Of a stretch of 64,000 nucleotides of DNA, positions 40,227 through 47,587 are shown one piece after another. The stretch covers positions 310,001 to 374,000 of the forward strand of contig NZ_JAGSGB010000001.1 of assembly GCF_020092905.1 (NCBI RefSeq), written 5' to 3'. The notes below the pieces were generated by a model. The model made no database searches and was not told the DNA's origin. It worked only from the letters and a program-made list of their open reading frames with translations. The stretch comes from Pacificimonas aurantium. Lineage in GTDB: Bacteria; Pseudomonadota; Alphaproteobacteria; Sphingomonadales; Sphingomonadaceae. The first letter of the stretch is position 1; the number at the start of each line of letters is the position of its first letter. The position numbers and the translations under genes are program-made.

Positions 40227-40236
40227 CACCGCGGCC

Positions 40237-41484
40237 TTAGCCGCCTGCGGGCAGGTTTTCCATGAGGAGACGGCGCACATTTTCACCCATGACCGCGCGG
40301 ATCTCCGGTTGAGTAAACCCCTGGTCGACAAGCGCCTGCGTAACCGCCGCCATGCCGCCTGCATCGAAGCCCGTGGTCACAGCACCGTCGAAGTCGCTTC
40401 CGAGCCCGACATGGTCGATGCCGACCAGGTCGCGAATGTAGCGAATCGTCCGCGCCGTGGCCTGCGGCGTGGGCTGACAGACCGCACCGTCCCAGAAGCC
40501 GACGCCGATCACGCCGCCGGTTGCCGCGACGCCGCGAATCTCCTCGTCGGTCAGGTTGCGATTGACGTCGCATACGGCCTGCGCGCCGCCATGCGAGACG
40601 ACCACCGGGCGCCGCGCCATGGCCAGCACCTCCGCCGTGCCCTCGTGACTGAGATGCGCCACGTCCACGGTCATGCCGAGCGCTTCCATGCGGCGCACAA
40701 CCGAGCGGCCGAGGGACGTAAGACCGCCCTTCTCGACGCCGTGCATGGACCCGGCGAGATCATTGTCGAAGAAGTGAGTCAGCCCGGCCATGCGGTAGCC
40801 CGCGTCGAACAGCCGGTCGAGATTGTCGAGCTCGCCCTCGAGATTATGCAGTCCCTCGACGGCCAGCAGCCCCGCGATCACGTCCGCGCCGCCTGCCCGC
40901 GCCGCAAGGACGTCACGCAGGTCTGCCGACGTCCTGACAACCCGGAGACTGCCGCCCTGCTCCGCAGCATGCAGCTTCTCGGCATGATAAAGCGAGCGCT
41001 GCAGCAGCGACGTCCAGGTGCGAGGTGGCTGCAACTGAGCGACAACGAGCGCGGTGATGTTGTCGCTGTCCGCACTGTTCGCATCGTAGTTCTGCCCGGT
41101 GGGCGTCTTCGTAACCGAGCCGAAGACCTGGATCGCCACATTCCCCTCTGCGAGGCGAGGGAGGTCGACATGCCCGCGCGCCGCTTCGCTCGTCAGATCG
41201 CGGTTCCAGAGCAGGCTATCGGCATGCAGGTCGGCAACGAGGAGATTCTCGTGCAGCGCGGCTACCTCGGGTTCGACCCGCCATAGACCGGATCCCTCCA
41301 CCCGGTTCATCGACCGTTCCGCGATGCCCGGAGCCAGCGCGAGAAACGCGATGGCCAGAGCGAGAAGGACGATCAGTGCCCCGGCGAGCCAGAGCGGCCA
41401 TTTGCGCCGGTGCGCCGACGGCCTGGCCGGGCGCTTTCGCGAAGCCGCAGCAGCCGCCGGTTTCTTGCGCACCGGTTTCGCCAT
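40237..41484 (-). CDS. Membrane dipeptidase (peptidase M19)
   Basis: A 415-residue zinc dipeptidase of the renal dipeptidase family. A single N-terminal membrane anchor follows a lysine- and arginine-rich tail (residues about 28-52), placing the enzyme in the periplasm. Metal-site motifs are LHADSLLW, VDVAHLSHEG, VSHGGAQAV and GLGSDFDGA. The ATG overlaps the folA stop by one base. Confidence 0.92.
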   Translation of the reverse strand: MAKPVRKKPAAAAASRKRPARPSAHRRKWPLWLAGALIVLLALAIAFLALAPGIAERSMNRVEGSGLWRVEPEVAALHENLLVADLHADSLLWNRDLTSEAARGHVDLPRLAEGNVAIQVFGSVTKTPTGQNYDANSADSDNITALVVAQLQPPRTWTSLLQRSLYHAEKLHAAEQGGSLRVVRTSADLRDVLAARAGGADVIAGLLAVEGLHNLEGELDNLDRLFDAGYRMAGLTHFFDNDLAGSMHGVEKGGLTSLGRSVVRRMEALGMTVDVAHLSHEGTAEVLAMARRPVVVSHGGAQAVCDVNRNLTDEEIRGVAATGGVIGVGFWDGAVCQPTPQATARTIRYIRDLVGIDHVGLGSDFDGAVTTGFDAGGMAAVTQALVDQGFTQPEIRAVMGENVRRLLMENLPAGG

Positions 41485-42002
41485 CAGCGCCGCTCCAGCG
41501 TGACGAAACTGAAATCGGGCTGTCCTTCCGGGCCGTCACGCCGCTCGCGGTGCGTTTCGCGCCAGTCTTCCGGGCGAATGTCGTCGAAAACCGTGTCGCC
41601 CTCCGGAGAGGCATGGACTTCGGTCAGTTCGATGCGCGTGGCCGACGGAAGCGCCAGGCGGTAAACCTCGGCGCCGCCGATCACTGCGACGATGGGCGCT
41701 CTGGCGCGCGGATCAAGCCCGCCTGCCGCGATCGCTTCCGCGAAGTTGGAAACCCTCGTCACTCCGTCCGCGCACCAGTCTGCCTGCCGCGTCATGACGA
41801 TATTGTGCCGGCCGGGAAGCGGTTTACCGAAGCTCTCGAAGGTCTTGCGGCCCATGATGCAGGGTTTCCCCACGGTCAGCCGTTTGAAGTGACGCAGGTC
41901 TTCCGGCAGGTCCCACGGCATCCAGCCGTCGCGGCCGATCACGCCGTTCTCCGCCCGTGCGAGGACCAGCACGAGTTCGGGCCTGTAGGGTTCGATGGTC
42001 AC
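41484..42002 (-). CDS. folA: Dihydrofolate reductase
   Basis: DHFR regenerates tetrahydrofolate after thymidylate synthesis. The 172-residue protein has [25 protein letters not shown] and [17 protein letters not shown], the standard substrate and NADPH sites. The GTG start at 42002 overlaps the thyA stop (GTGA), giving close coupling between the two steps of the thymidylate cycle. Confidence 0.95.
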   Translation of the reverse strand: MTIEPYRPELVLVLARAENGVIGRDGWMPWDLPEDLRHFKRLTVGKPCIMGRKTFESFGKPLPGRHNIVMTRQADWCADGVTRVSNFAEAIAAGGLDPRARAPIVAVIGGAEVYRLALPSATRIELTEVHASPEGDTVFDDIRPEDWRETHRERRDGPEGQPDFSFVTLERR

Positions 42003-42790
42003 ACCGCCACCGGCGCCTTGATGTGCGGATGGGGATCGTATCCGACCAGTTCGAAATCCTCGAACCGGTAGTCGAACAGGCTGTCGCGGTCGGCAATGCG
42101 CATCTCCGGCAGGCTGCGCGGCTGACGCGTCAGTTGCTCGCGCGTCTGGTCGAGATGGTTGAGGTAGAGGTGGGCGTCGCCGAGTGTATGGACGAAGTCG
42201 CCAGGCACCAGCCCAGAGACCTTCGCGATCATCATCGTCAGGAGGGCGTAGCTGGCGATGTTGAAGGGCACGCCGAGGAAGATGTCCGCGGACCGCTGGT
42301 AAAGCTGGCAGCTCAGCCGCCCATCCGCGACATAGAATTGGAACAGCAGATGGCAGGGGGGCAAGGCCATGTCGTCGACTTCGCCGGGATTCCAGGCGCT
42401 GACGACGAGGCGCCGGGAGTTCGGAGTCTCGCGAATTTGGCGCAGGACATTCGACAGCTGGTCCACCACCCGGCCGTCGGCGCTTTCCCAGCGCCGCCAC
42501 TGCTTCCCATAGACGGGACCGAGTTCGCCGTCCTCGTCGGCCCACTCATCCCAGATGCTGACGCCATTGTCCTTGAGATAGCGGATATTGGTGTCGCCAG
42601 CGATGAACCACAGCAGTTCGTGGACGATCGATTTCAGATGAAGTTTCTTCGTCGTCAGTAGCGGGAACCCGTCAGCAAGGTCGAAGCGCATCTGATGACC
42701 GAACACGCTTTTCGTACCCGTGCCGGTGCGATCGCCGCGCTCGGTACCTTCCGACAGCACCCGGCGCATGAGGTCGTGATATTGTTTCAT
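41999..42790 (-). CDS. thyA: Thymidylate synthase
   Basis: ThyA methylates dUMP to dTMP. The 263-residue length matches E. coli ThyA. It starts [26 protein letters not shown], has the catalytic cysteine in [14 protein letters not shown] and [18 protein letters not shown] near it. It is the first gene of an eight-gene minus-strand operon (thyA, folA, dipeptidase, ribF, M20 hydrolase, astA, astD, astB). Its promoter region lies just beside the disrupted NfrB-like gene and the prophage. Confidence 0.97.
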   Translation of the reverse strand: MKQYHDLMRRVLSEGTERGDRTGTGTKSVFGHQMRFDLADGFPLLTTKKLHLKSIVHELLWFIAGDTNIRYLKDNGVSIWDEWADEDGELGPVYGKQWRRWESADGRVVDQLSNVLRQIRETPNSRRLVVSAWNPGEVDDMALPPCHLLFQFYVADGRLSCQLYQRSADIFLGVPFNIASYALLTMMIAKVSGLVPGDFVHTLGDAHLYLNHLDQTREQLTRQPRSLPEMRIADRDSLFDYRFEDFELVGYDPHPHIKAPVAV

Positions 42791-42885
42791 GATCGGCGCC
42801 GAACCTGCCCGAAGTCCCGGCGATTGTGAAGGAGGCTCGCAGCGGCTAGGCCTTCTTTCGGGCGGAGCACATCGGGGGGCTGACG

Positions 42886-43104
42886 ATGGACCTGGTCGCG
42901 GTCGGCGCGGGGCTGTGGGTCGTGACCCACGAGCTGCTTCTGCTCGCCGCGATCGGCATACTGGTCTTCGCTGCCGACGAATTGTTCGTCGATCTGCTGT
43001 TCTTCTCGAGCCTGGTGCGCCGTTCGCTGCGCCTGCCGCGCGCAAGCCGGGGTTATACGGCACGCGACCTGCCGAGGAAGCGGGGTGGCCGATTCGCGAT
43101 CCTC
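42886..43104 (+). pseudogene. 5' fragment of NfrB-like glycosyltransferase gene, cut by the prophage
   Basis: About 73 codons beginning [38 protein letters not shown] resemble the N-terminal membrane segment of NfrB/phage N4 adsorption-type glycosyltransferases, ending GGRFAIL where the family normally continues into a PAWDE-like catalytic start. After 43104 the frame runs into phage-end sequence and stops at 43203. The rest of the gene should lie beyond the far end of the prophage, outside the window. Family assignment is by eye. Confidence 0.6.
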
Positions 43105-43223
43105 TGTGACCGATCATTAATTGGTGGCGGCCGGGATATGGTCGGATTTGGCGGGACAAAGTGGGACGGAATGGCGGTTTCAAGGCGGTTTCCGGCCTGT
43201 TGAGGCCTGCCAGTAGATGACCG

Positions 43224-43314
43224 GCGAATTTCTGATTCGTGATCGCTAGGCGGGCCGCCCACTGAGCGGGGCACATCCCGGCGACCGCGACATGGGAACG
43301 CGAATTTCTGATTC
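43224..43314 (+). repeat. Paired 15-bp direct repeats near the phage end (candidate transposase-binding sites)
   Basis: GCGAATTTCTGATTC occurs at 43224-43238 and 43300-43314, 76 bp apart, within 210 bp of the proposed terminus. Mu-like phages carry several transposase-binding sites at each end, and this spacing is consistent with that role. No protein is encoded across them. Confidence 0.6.
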
Positions 43315-43370
43315 ATCGCCGCAATCCCGAGGCAGCGGCGAAGACCGTGAGAGAGTAGCAATTCTGCCGG

Positions 43371-44177
43371 TCAATTGGAGATTACCAGTTCGGTTCGTTT
43401 GACGGCCTTCGCGCCGCCGCCAACTGTGTAGCTGACCGGAACGACCTCTTGGTCGAAGGCGGCGAAGATCGCGCGCGTCTCCGGCAAGTCGTTCAGACTG
43501 AGGATGAACCGTCCGTTCAGCTGCTGAAGCTGGGCCGCGAGGCGTTCGAAATCAGCGGGATCGAACACGCCGGGGCCATAGTCATCCTCGCAGCCGAAAT
43601 AGGGCGGGTCGAGGTAGAAGAGCGTCGATGTCCGGTCGTAGCGCGAGAGGAATTCGGACCAGCCGAGACGCTCGATCGCCACCCCTGCAAGCCGCTCGTG
43701 CAACGCCTCCAGCATCGGACCAAGCTTGGTGATGTCGAAGCGCGCTGGCGAAGAGGCATCGACGCCGAAGGAGCGGCCGTTGACCTTTCCGCCGAACGCG
43801 GTGCGCTGGAGATAGAGAAAACGCGCGGCGCGCTCGAGATCTGTGAGCGTCGACGGATCGGTGCGTTGCAGCCGTTCGAACCCTGCCCGCGTGGTCAATT
43901 GGAAGCGCAGCATGTCCAGGAAGGCCACATAGTGGCGCTGCAGGATGCGAAAGAAGGTCGTCACATCCTCGGAGATGTCATTAATGACCTCGGCCTTCGG
44001 CCTGGCGGTGCGCCGCAGGAAGACGCCTCCCATTCCCACGAATGGCTCGGCATAAAGGGTATGGGGGACCTGCTCGATCCGCGTGACGAGGCGCTTCGCG
44101 AGGTTGCGCTTGCCGCCGATATAACCCGCCGCAGGGCGCACCGCATCGACCGACGTAAGACTTTGGGTAGACTCCAT
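43371..44177 (-). CDS. DNA adenine N6-methyltransferase (Dam/D12 class)
   Basis: A 268-residue D12-class methyltransferase. AGYIGGKRNLAKRLV and YAEPFVGMGGVF form the AdoMet site and LDPPYFGCEDDYG is the catalytic DPPY motif. It has no restriction partner nearby and lies next to the phage end, the place where Mu keeps its mom DNA-modification gene. It probably protects phage DNA or alters host methylation. The ATG at 44177 gives the family-like length; a 43-codon extension is not conserved. Confidence 0.88.
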   Translation of the reverse strand: MESTQSLTSVDAVRPAAGYIGGKRNLAKRLVTRIEQVPHTLYAEPFVGMGGVFLRRTARPKAEVINDISEDVTTFFRILQRHYVAFLDMLRFQLTTRAGFERLQRTDPSTLTDLERAARFLYLQRTAFGGKVNGRSFGVDASSPARFDITKLGPMLEALHERLAGVAIERLGWSEFLSRYDRTSTLFYLDPPYFGCEDDYGPGVFDPADFERLAAQLQQLNGRFILSLNDLPETRAIFAAFDQEVVPVSYTVGGGAKAVKRTELVISN

Positions 44178-44326
44178 TTTCGCAATGTTTCTAAGCAGAC
44201 CCCGCCCGGTACCGGGTGGCGGGGCGGACCTCTTGGGATCCGGGAGGCCGTGGCGGGTGCTATCCGCCGGTGAGCGGCGTTGGCGCGCCGCTTCCCCCGT
44301 CCACAAACAGAGGGAGGGAGTAGGAC

Positions 44327-44911
44327 ATGATGAAAGTGCAGAACACGATCGACCGGACGACGGCCGCTGCGCAGCTGAGAATGGCGGCGGCGGCAGATCC
44401 CGAGCGCGCCAACTATTATTGGAATCGCTCGGTCGCGGTCATGAAAGGGACCGGAGAAGACGGAGGCATCGGATCGCCGATGAGCTTCGATGAGGCCGAA
44501 TTGGAGGTCGACGCCACCTTGGCTATGTTTTCTGCCATCAAGGACTGGCTCGACGCGAAGGAGCTTGACCGCAACGGTGGGCGACCCGACGCTTATGTCT
44601 TCCGGGGATATGCCGAGAGCGAACCTCGTCACCGGTTTGCTATGCGACTGATCGAGCAGAAAGCGCGCTTCCAGTCGCTTATTGCAGATAGCGGGAACTG
44701 GCCCTCCCTGACCGAACCCATGAGCCCCCAATATCTGCCGGCCCTTCGTCGCTTTCAGCTGATGGGTGAGCCAATGGAACTGTCGCTCGAACAGATGAGA
44801 GAGATCGCACTTGTTCTTCCGGAGAGCGAGAGAAAGTGGAGATATGCCCGCGTTCTTGAGTTCCCTGTAATGCCCGACTTCGCGCGGCCGAATTGGGCAG
44901 ACCACCTTTAA
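44327..44911 (+). CDS. Hypothetical protein, prophage cargo
   Basis: A 194-residue soluble protein that I do not recognise. It is acidic at the start, with helical stretches (ELEVDATLAMFSAIKDWLDAKEL), no signal peptide and no membrane segment. GGGAGG lies about 10 bp before the ATG, so it is probably translated. It is on the opposite strand to the methylase and head gene on either side, with a 149-bp divergent region shared with the methylase containing a GGTACC-centred dyad at about 44200-44224. This is consistent with an independently expressed cargo gene. Confidence 0.7.
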   Translation: MMKVQNTIDRTTAAAQLRMAAAADPERANYYWNRSVAVMKGTGEDGGIGSPMSFDEAELEVDATLAMFSAIKDWLDAKELDRNGGRPDAYVFRGYAESEPRHRFAMRLIEQKARFQSLIADSGNWPSLTEPMSPQYLPALRRFQLMGEPMELSLEQMREIALVLPESERKWRYARVLEFPVMPDFARPNWADHL

Positions 44912-44939
44912 TCGGGGGTTGTGACGTAGGTCACGGACA

Positions 44940-45073
44940 GGGGCGATTTGCGTCGTTCGCGAATCGCCCCTATCTTTGCTGTCGGCGCGTACGCGGAAGT
45001 CTCGTATAGCCGTGGTGACCGGCCCAACGGGCCGGAAGAATCCCAGCAGGGAGCTGCGAGTCCCTGCCGCGCC
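44940..45073. other. Cluster of three stem-loops in the 198-bp gap between cargo gene and head gene
   Basis: Hairpin 1 (44940-44970) has a 9-bp perfect stem GGGGCGATT / AATCGCCCC extended by four more pairs including one wobble, then TATCTTTG, so it may terminate the upstream plus-strand gene. Hairpin 2 (45019-45035) is CCGGCCC-AAC-GGGCCGG. Hairpin 3 (45046-45067) pairs GCAGGGA with TCCCTGC. GGCGCG at 44984 can pair with CGCGCC at 45068, enclosing hairpins 2 and 3 in a branched fold. Confidence 0.5.
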
Positions 45074-45108
45074 ACCCGAGCGGGCCGAGAGGTGCGCCGC
45101 ATGCTCGA

Positions 45109-46437
45109 TCACAGCGGCCGCCCCGGCCATCTGTCGCCCACGACCTCCGAATTGCGCACGAGCTCAAGCGCCTGATCGATCCGCGTCGGGTGGGCGCTAA
45201 TGATGCCGAGCGCTTCATCGTCCCAGGGACCGATGACGATGCGCGCCCAGTGCGTTTCCGACCAAGGCGCCATGACGACGAAGCGGCCCTCGGCCTCACC
45301 CCCCTTACCGCGGAGGACAAGATGCGGCCCGCGGAAGAGCCGCGGCACGCGGCGGTAGAAAGCCACCTGACGGTCGAAGTCGGCAAGCTCGTCGCGGTCG
45401 GCCGTTCGGCTGTAAAACTGTTTCATCGTCGTGCGGCCGCTCATCGTGACGGTGCGGCGGACGCCGAGGCCGGCGGCCTCCTGTTCGCCCAGAATGGCGA
45501 CCGGAAATGCGGTGGGTTCGCCCGTCTTGAAGTGCGGCCGGCGGCCCGGCGCGACGAGGATGAAGTTTCTGAGCATATGCTCGAAGTCGTCCGAATCGAC
45601 GAGCTCCTGCAGCACGCGCGCGGCGGCCTCTTCATTTCCGAGCGCAACTGCACGGTCGACACTCTCCCGCGCTTTTCGCGCCACGCCGACAAGGGAGGCG
45701 GCGCCGGGATTGTAATTCCAGCCCGGCCCGATGCCATCGCGGACCTCCTCCCGGCTGGACAGGACGGTGCGGCCCTCGCGGCTCAAACGAAAGGTGGTGC
45801 GAACAGGCGGGTCGGGGATCTCGCCATCGGGCGTGACGCGATATCCGAAGGCTTTCAACTGCCGCTCGGTGAGCTGCTGGACGGTGCAGCGGCACCCCCA
45901 GTCGTTCGGCGGGAAGAGCCACTGCCAGGCCTGGTGATCGACGGAAAGAATGGTCCCGTGCCAGCGGGCATGCTGGTCGCGGACGGCATTGTCGCCAACG
46001 GTCACATAGCGGAGATAGGGCGCGATCTCTTTTCGCGCCTGGATGCGCTGCCACTGACCAGCAGCCTGACTGACGGCGAGATTGGTGCGGTAGATGGTCC
46101 GGAGACGGCGCGGGCCGACGAAGATCTCTTCGTCCGAGCCGGTCAGCTCCGCGTTGCGGACGCGGCCCCACCATCCCGCCCGTTGGAGCCGGGGCCGGAT
46201 GGTCCTCTGCCAGTCCTCGAACGTCCCGCCTTCCCGCATGACGCTGTCGAGACTCTCGCGCACGTCGCTCAGCAGATCGAGCTTGGCGATCTTCGCCACG
46301 GTGAAGGCACGGGCATGCTCGTCCTGCCAGACTTCACGCCAGTTGACCGAGGTGCGGAGGTCGCCGCGCCGCTCCCACGCCGCGAGTGGCTCGCCGGGAT
46401 CCATGAAGATCGACGCGCGGATTTCGGGCTCAGGCAT
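45109..46437 (-). CDS. Phage head morphogenesis protein (Mu gpF / SPP1 gp7-like)
   Basis: A 442-residue minor head protein. Residues about 120-190 hold the family core (RTIYRTNLAVSQAAGQWQR, YVTVGDNAVRDQHARWHG, FPPNDWGCRCTV). The C-terminal 170 residues form a separate domain (from about VRRTVTMSGRTTMKQFYSR to the end) that is longer than a simple gpF and may be an added nuclease- or toxin-like module. It is the last packaging-side gene on the minus strand. It is separated from the portal gene by a plus-strand cargo block, although the two are normally adjacent. Confidence 0.85.
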   Translation of the reverse strand: MPEPEIRASIFMDPGEPLAAWERRGDLRTSVNWREVWQDEHARAFTVAKIAKLDLLSDVRESLDSVMREGGTFEDWQRTIRPRLQRAGWWGRVRNAELTGSDEEIFVGPRRLRTIYRTNLAVSQAAGQWQRIQARKEIAPYLRYVTVGDNAVRDQHARWHGTILSVDHQAWQWLFPPNDWGCRCTVQQLTERQLKAFGYRVTPDGEIPDPPVRTTFRLSREGRTVLSSREEVRDGIGPGWNYNPGAASLVGVARKARESVDRAVALGNEEAAARVLQELVDSDDFEHMLRNFILVAPGRRPHFKTGEPTAFPVAILGEQEAAGLGVRRTVTMSGRTTMKQFYSRTADRDELADFDRQVAFYRRVPRLFRGPHLVLRGKGGEAEGRFVVMAPWSETHWARIVIGPWDDEALGIISAHPTRIDQALELVRNSEVVGDRWPGRPL

Positions 46438-46594
46438 GGAATTCGCCTACCGCCGTAACGGCACGCCTCCGTCCGGGGCATCCTTCAGGTCCAACTCTGA
46501 AAGGACGCTGATATGCGACGGAAAGCGAACGCCCGATCCTGGCGGATCGGCATGCTGGCTTTACGAATCGTTCCTGTTTTGTTCCAATATACAG

Positions 46595-46864
46595 ATGTCG
46601 CTGTACCGGCTTCCCTCGACCCTCGATTCGCTGACGGCCTATGCGCTGGCGCACCGGCGCCCGCTGTCGCTGTCCTTCCTGCCAGATGCGGAGGGCCATT
46701 TCCTGATCCAGGTCACGCTGGGCGACCAGCAATGTTCGCTCAGCTTCGTAAAGGGCAGCGACCGGGTTCATGCGATCGGCCAGATGGCGGGCGACATGTT
46801 GAGCCTGGCGCGGAGCACGGACAGGGTTCCCGACCGGAGCGGCGGCGGATATCCCGATTGGTAG
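46595..46864 (+). CDS. Small hypothetical protein, prophage cargo
   Basis: An 89-residue protein starting MSLYRLPSTLDSLTAYALAHRRPLSLSFLPD and ending RVPDRSGGGYPDW. It has no membrane segment and no family I recognise. No clear ribosome site precedes the ATG, and other starts are possible. Its last 12 codons are duplicated 690 bp downstream, where they end PDYGR, so the current C-terminus may result from insertion of the SRAP gene into its 3' end. Confidence 0.5.
   Translation: MSLYRLPSTLDSLTAYALAHRRPLSLSFLPDAEGHFLIQVTLGDQQCSLSFVKGSDRVHAIGQMAGDMLSLARSTDRVPDRSGGGYPDW
46821..46857 (+). repeat. 37-bp direct repeat, copy 1
   Basis: Begins ACAGGGTTCCCGACCGGAGC and matches 47511-47547 at 36 of 37 positions. 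It forms the 3' end of the 89-residue gene and lies upstream of the SRAP gene. Confidence 0.85.
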
Positions 46865-46891
46865 ACGCAGGCCGGGCAGGAGGTTCCGCGA

Positions 46892-47473
46892 ATGTGCAAT
46901 CTGTACCGTATGAAGTCGAACGCTACGGAGATCGGCAGCCTGTTCAATGCGCGCAACGCGGCGGGAAACCTCCCAGTCTTCGATGCGGTCTACCCGGATC
47001 GCGACGCCCCGATCGTTCGTAGCATCGACGGCGATCGCACTCTGGAGATCTTTACCTGGGGCTTCCCGCCACCAGGCCAGGCGAAGCGCCCGGTCACCAA
47101 CGTCCGTAACCTGACCAGCCCGTTCTGGCTGAGCGCGTTGAAACGGCCCGACCGGCGCTGCCTGGTCCCGGTTACCTCGTTTTGCGAATGGGAAGGCAAG
47201 CCAGGCGCGAAGCGGAAAGTGTGGTTCGAACTCAAAGACCGCCCGTTGTTCGCCTTTGCCGGGATCTGGCGGCCGGTCGAAGCGGACTGCCCACGCTTTG
47301 CCTTCCTGACCTGTACGCCGAACCAGATCGTCGGCGCCGTTCATCCGAAGGCGATGCCCGTCATTCTGACCGAGGATATGGCAGAGGACTGGCTGGCGGC
47401 GCCGTGGGAGGAGGCAGCTAAGCTGGCTAGGCCGTTCCCCGACTCCCGGATGAAGATGACCGGGGACTTTTGA
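46892..47473 (+). CDS. SRAP domain protein (YedK/HMCES-like DNA-protein crosslinker)
   Basis: A 193-residue SRAP protein. Family members cap abasic sites in single-stranded DNA through an N-terminal cysteine. The expected residues are present: Cys2 (MCNLYR), Asn70 in TNVRNLT, Glu99 in FCEWEG and His151 in AVHPKAMPVIL. It sits on the plus strand inside a minus-strand head operon, flanked by 37-bp direct repeats. It may protect replicating phage DNA or act in host repair. The ATG follows AGGAGGTT. Confidence 0.9.
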   Translation: MCNLYRMKSNATEIGSLFNARNAAGNLPVFDAVYPDRDAPIVRSIDGDRTLEIFTWGFPPPGQAKRPVTNVRNLTSPFWLSALKRPDRRCLVPVTSFCEWEGKPGAKRKVWFELKDRPLFAFAGIWRPVEADCPRFAFLTCTPNQIVGAVHPKAMPVILTEDMAEDWLAAPWEEAAKLARPFPDSRMKMTGDF

Positions 47474-47510
47474 AACCCCGCTGCGGTCCTGACCCTGCGG
47501 GGCAGTGGTA

Positions 47511-47547
47511 ACAGGGTTCCCGACCGGAGCGGCGGCGGTTATCCCGA
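47511..47547 (+). repeat. 37-bp direct repeat, copy 2
   Basis: Second copy of the repeat at 46821-46857 with one mismatch. In the matching frame it reads RVPDRSGGGYPD and continues YGR before a stop, like an original gene end displaced by insertion of a 690-bp unit. Confidence 0.85.
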
Positions 47548-47587
47548 CTATGGGAGATGATACCGAGGTCGGGGGAACAGTCGGGAC

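Noticed and set aside
43105-43203. Continuation of the NfrB-like reading frame as a real 105-residue protein
   Set aside because: After residue 73 the sequence ([20 protein letters not shown]) comes from the phage end and lacks family similarity, so only the fragment up to the junction is treated as gene remnant.
44984-45074. A tRNA gene
   Set aside because: The closing stem and 3' end look tRNA-like, but the T-loop would have 10 bases or a broken stem and no anticodon arm fits, so it is listed only as a structured-RNA candidate.
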